A DNA stretch of 20,399 bases from WGMK01 sp046047315 (GTDB taxonomy: Bacteria > Hydrogenedentota > Hydrogenedentia > Hydrogenedentales > JAEUWI01). The first letter of the stretch is position 1. Every line of letters starts with the position of its first letter. Under the pieces are notes generated by a model, which had not been told where the DNA came from, searched no databases, and saw nothing but the letters and a program-made list of their open reading frames with translations. The DNA lies in contig JBJOID010000002.1 of assembly GCA_046047315.1 (NCBI GenBank), positions 1 to 20,399 on the forward strand, written 5' to 3'. A program made the translations under genes and the position numbers. This document shows positions 17,831 to 20,399 of the stretch, piece by piece.

Positions 17831-17862
17831 CGCCAGAGCGGGCGTGGGTCGTGCCTCTGGCG
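17831..17862 (+). promoter_or_regulatory. Hairpin upstream of the lysozyme gene
   Basis: CGCCAGAG (17831-17838) and CTCTGGCG (17855-17862) are a perfect 8-bp inverted repeat with a 16-nt GC-rich loop. It lies after the three membrane genes and just before a TACAAC (17869-17874) and the GGAGGGG ribosome-binding site of the lysozyme gene. There is no T-run, so it is not a standard intrinsic terminator. It could be an operator, an mRNA stabiliser or an attenuator. Confidence 0.4.
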
Positions 17863-17887
17863 GTGCTCTACAACGGAGGGGATGGCG

Positions 17888-18367
17888 ATGGCGCGTCAGG
17901 TGAATGCGGCGGGTGTGGCATTGGTGATGGAATGCGAGGGCTTCCGGGCAACGGCCTACCGTTGCCCGGCGGGGCGCTGGACCCTGGGCTATGGGCGCAC
18001 GCGGGGGGTTCGTCCGGGGGATCGCGTGACGCGTGAGGTCGCCGGGCAATGGCTGCGCGATGACTTGGCCCGGGCCGGCGCCGCGGTGGAGCGGCTCGTG
18101 AAGACGCCGCTGAACGACAACCAGTTCGCGGCCCTCGCGAGCTTCGTCTTTAACCTTGGCGAGGGCAGCCTGGCCGGCAGCACCCTGCTGCGGCACGTGA
18201 ACGCCGGACGATTGGAAGTGGTGCCTGCGCAGCTGGCGCGCTGGGTGAAGGCAACGGATCCCGCCACTGGAAAGAAACGCACGCTGCCGGGACTGGAACG
18301 GCGGCGCGCCGCAGAGGCCGCCCTGTGGCTCACGCCCCCAAAGCCCTCACAGGAAGGGAGCGAATAG
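17888..18367 (+). CDS. Phage-type lysozyme (GH24 endolysin)
   Basis: The product is 159 aa and hydrolyses the beta-1,4 bond between MurNAc and GlcNAc in peptidoglycan. The ATG at 17888 is preferred to one at 17882 because GGAGG sits at a normal 8-nt distance. The GH24 active-site region is clear: MECEGFRATAYRCPAGRWTL followed by GYGRT, with the catalytic Glu, a Cys in the position often held by Asp, and the Thr at the standard spacing (the E-C-T variant known from phage and domesticated lysozymes). LNDNQFAALASFVFNLGEGS and the C-terminal LPGLERRRAAEAALW also match. There is no signal peptide or signal-anchor, so export would need a holin or lysis. No other phage genes surround it, so it is an orphan. 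Its stop overlaps the 3' end of the convergent cls gene by 21 nt. Confidence 0.92.
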   Translation: MARQVNAAGVALVMECEGFRATAYRCPAGRWTLGYGRTRGVRPGDRVTREVAGQWLRDDLARAGAAVERLVKTPLNDNQFAALASFVFNLGEGSLAGSTLLRHVNAGRLEVVPAQLARWVKATDPATGKKRTLPGLERRRAAEAALWLTPPKPSQEGSE

Positions 18368-19792
18368 GCGGGCGATACCGTCGCGCAGGCGGACGGGGAG
18401 GCTGCGGGCATTGACCTCGGCCAGGCTGAGCAGCCGCGACGCGCCGATGCGTTCGCGCGCATATTCGGTCAAATCCGCCGCCAGCCCTTCGTCGTAACAT
18501 TCGAGGTTGAACTCGAAGTTCAGCCGCAGGCTGCGCGGGTCCCAATTCGCGGACCCGACGAAGGCGGCAATGCCATCGACGAGAAAGAGCTTGGTGTGCT
18601 CGAAGGGTGGCGGCGTCAGCCACACCCGGCAGCCGCGGTCGAGCACCTGCCAGAGCTGGGCGGTGGAGGCCCACTGCACCAGGGGCAGGTTGCCGCGTTC
18701 CGGCAACACGATGTCCACCGAGACCCCGCGCATCGCCGCCACGTTGAGCGCGGTGATGAGCGCGGCGTCCGGGATGAAATAGGGCGTGCACACGATGACG
18801 CTCTCGCGCGCGGCGGCCAGCGCCCCGAGCAGCGTCAGGTGAAACGTCTCGAAGTCGTCGTCGGGTCCGTCGGCCAGCCCACGCGCCAGCACCGGCCCGT
18901 CGGGCGTCAGCGCGGCAAACCACGGCGCGCCCTCCAGCAGTTCCCCGGAGCAGAAGGCCCAGTCTTCCGCGAAGACTTCCTGAAGGTGATTGACCACCGG
19001 GCCCGTCACCCGGAAGTGCAGGTCGCGCACGGGATGCTTGGGTTCGAGCGCGAGGAAATGCCCCTCGCGAATGTTCATGCCGCCGGTGAATCCCACGCGC
19101 CCATCCACCACCAACAGCTTCCGGTGCGTGCGCAGGTTCATGTAGGGCAGCCGCCAGGGCGCGATGGGCGGCAGGAAGCGCGCATGCCGGATGCCCGCGC
19201 GGTGCAACAGGCGCGGCGCCCCCGGCCAACTGTAGCGCGCGCCGAAATCGTCGATGATGACCCGAACCGCCACGCCCCGGCGGTGCGCGCGTTCGAGCGC
19301 CTCGAGGAACATCTTGCCCGCGCGGTCGTCATCGAAGATGTAGGTGCTGAGCGTGACGCTTGCGCGCGCCTCGTCGATGGCCTCGAGCATGGCCGGGTAG
19401 GCCTCGTCGCCATGCAGCAGCGGTTGCACCCGGTTGCCATGCAGCAGCGGGCGGTGCGTCGTCGCGTCGATCAGCCGCACCAGTCCCTTGAAATGCTCCT
19501 GCCCCGCCAGCCGCTCCCCGATCACACAGTCGGCGTGGTGGTCATCGCTCATGTTCTCCGGGCGGTGGGGCTCGGCGCGCAGCTTGCGCGCGCGCCGCTG
19601 GATGCGGTTGATGCCCAGCCACACATAGAGCACGGTGCCGAGCAGCGGGGCCAGCCAGATGATCCCCACCCAGACGATGACCGAGCGCACATCGCGCTTG
19701 TTCAGCACGGCGTGGCTCGACGCGACGATCGATATCGTCACATCGGCGATGAAGGCCGCATAGGGCCAAAGTTCAACGGTGTCTTCCGCCAT
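18347..19792 (-). CDS. cls: Cardiolipin synthase, ClsA type
   Basis: The product is 481 aa, the usual ClsA length. It condenses two phosphatidylglycerol molecules to cardiolipin and glycerol at the inner membrane. Two N-terminal membrane helices (about 10-30 and 37-58) precede a linker and two phospholipase-D domains. The first HKD motif is HRKLLVVD (His223, Lys225, Asp230) followed by GFTGGMNI. The second is HTKLFLVD (His399, Lys401, Asp406) followed by VGSANWDPRSLRLNFEFNLE. Both active sites are intact. No strong ribosome-binding site is seen before the ATG at 19792. The gene is convergent with the lysozyme gene and follows the aminotransferase gene in the same direction after 125 nt. Confidence 0.95.
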   Translation of the reverse strand: MAEDTVELWPYAAFIADVTISIVASSHAVLNKRDVRSVIVWVGIIWLAPLLGTVLYVWLGINRIQRRARKLRAEPHRPENMSDDHHADCVIGERLAGQEHFKGLVRLIDATTHRPLLHGNRVQPLLHGDEAYPAMLEAIDEARASVTLSTYIFDDDRAGKMFLEALERAHRRGVAVRVIIDDFGARYSWPGAPRLLHRAGIRHARFLPPIAPWRLPYMNLRTHRKLLVVDGRVGFTGGMNIREGHFLALEPKHPVRDLHFRVTGPVVNHLQEVFAEDWAFCSGELLEGAPWFAALTPDGPVLARGLADGPDDDFETFHLTLLGALAAARESVIVCTPYFIPDAALITALNVAAMRGVSVDIVLPERGNLPLVQWASTAQLWQVLDRGCRVWLTPPPFEHTKLFLVDGIAAFVGSANWDPRSLRLNFEFNLECYDEGLAADLTEYARERIGASRLLSLAEVNARSLPVRLRDGIARLFAPFL

Positions 19793-19917
19793 GGCTGTGC
19801 CCGGCCCTCTTGCCCGCGCAGCCCTGCCCTCGCCGCGCGCACCCCTAGCCTACGCCACCCGCGCCAGCCACATCCACGCACAGGACTTGCGCCCGCCCCG
19901 GTTCATCCGCGCATCGC

Positions 19918-20399
19918 TCAGCCGGAAGCCTGCAAGGCCCGGATCAGGCTGCAAACCTGATCGACGGATTCCGGCGCAAGGCCGCCATAGATGGGCAGGC
20001 AAAGCAGCTCCCGGGCGGCCCGCTCCGCATGGGGCAACCGCTCGGGCTGGGCGGAATCGAGGCCGCGATAGAATTCGAAGTGGCTGCACAGCGGGTGAAA
20101 ATAGCGGCGGCTGATCACGTTGGCTTGCCGCAACAGCGCATGCAGGGCGTCGCGATCGCGGCCGTAGTCCGCAGCAGTCACCCGCACCGGAAGGTACGCG
20201 CCGTTGCCTTCGGGCTCGCGCTGCGCCGGGACCACGGCGATGCCCGGAATTCCGGCCAACTGCTCGCGGTACCGCTGCGCCAGCGCACGGCGGCGCTCGA
20301 GGTCAGCATCGATCTGATCGAGGCAAAGCAATCCGAATGCCGCCTGAAGCTCGTTCATTTTTCCATTGATGCCCGGGCTGAGCACCAGGTCCTCGCCCG
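19918..20399 (-). CDS. DegT/DnrJ/EryC1-type sugar aminotransferase, C-terminal part (cut by right edge)
   Basis: The frame is open from the right edge to a TGA at 19918-19920, so about 160 C-terminal residues are present. The first visible residues read GEDLVLSPGINGKMNELQAA, which is the conserved segment after the PLP-binding domain of DegT-fold enzymes. DQIDADLERRRALAQRYREQ then leads into the C-terminal domain, where NVISRRYFHPLCSHFEFY and LPHAERAARELLCLPIYGGL are typical. These PLP enzymes transfer an amino group to a nucleotide-linked keto sugar for lipopolysaccharide, capsule or glycan synthesis. The PLP-binding lysine and the sugar-specificity residues lie outside the window, so the substrate cannot be named. 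The GTG at 20385 is internal. Confidence 0.88.
   Translation of the reverse strand, partial: GEDLVLSPGINGKMNELQAAFGLLCLDQIDADLERRRALAQRYREQLAGIPGIAVVPAQREPEGNGAYLPVRVTAADYGRDRDALHALLRQANVISRRYFHPLCSHFEFYRGLDSAQPERLPHAERAARELLCLPIYGGLAPESVDQVCSLIRALQASG

Noticed and set aside
17888..18367. Prophage remnant
   Set aside because: Only the lysozyme gene looks phage-derived. No integrase, holin, structural genes or attachment-site repeats were seen on either side, and the flanking genes are ordinary chromosomal ones.
18596..19960. 454-aa open frame antisense to cls
   Set aside because: Both HKD motifs are encoded on the other strand; this frame is a shadow.

Overview
This window is high-GC, gene-dense chromosomal DNA of a Gram-negative-type bacterium. 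It reads as a core/metabolic region, not a prophage, plasmid or defence island. I see no transposase, integrase, tRNA, rRNA or CRISPR array. Codon use is GC-rich throughout. The lineage cannot be fixed from the sequence. A cohesin-like surface protein, a HAAS/PspC-type membrane sensor and an ERMP1-like M28 peptidase, alongside ordinary housekeeping genes, would fit a Hydrogenedentota/PVC-like environmental bacterium, but that is only a guess.

Layout. 1-1552 (+): the 3' end of a membrane protein, then a secreted cohesin-fold protein with a C-terminal membrane anchor. 1553-1774: a non-coding cluster of hairpins. It holds a two-hairpin unit repeated with an exact 102-nt offset, whose stems differ by compensatory base changes. 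The last hairpin carries a T8 run and is probably the terminator. 1775-3108 (-): an apparent operon of a 46-aa membrane peptide, a membrane-anchored TPR-like protein and the 23S rRNA methyltransferase gene rlmB. 3212-4057 (-): a solitary HIRAN-domain protein, divergent from glgX (4233-6299, +), the glycogen debranching enzyme.

6274-12504 (-): a run of a HAAS-PspC-like membrane protein, a GT2-GtrA polyprenol-phosphate glycosyltransferase, mnmA, a large membrane M28 peptidase and a Nudix hydrolase. 12551-14536 (-): the two-subunit VC_2705-type Na+/solute symporter (DUF4212 small subunit plus large subunit). 14612-15800 (-): udk (uridine kinase) and a DUF4202 gene, 4 nt apart. 15982-17813 (+): three closely spaced membrane-protein genes, the first a PF06695-like putative small multidrug exporter. 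17888-18367 (+): an isolated phage-type GH24 lysozyme. 18347-19792 (-): cardiolipin synthase. 19918 to the right edge (-): the C-terminal part of a DegT/DnrJ-type sugar aminotransferase.

The genes cover general physiology: glycogen breakdown, tRNA and rRNA modification, nucleotide salvage, solute uptake, envelope lipid and glycan synthesis. I found no clear multi-gene system that is plainly new. The most noteworthy signals are the covarying double-hairpin repeat at 1554-1769, an inverted repeat overlapping the likely ribosome-binding site of the M28 peptidase gene (11884-11938), the solitary HIRAN protein, and the orphan lysozyme preceded by its own hairpin.
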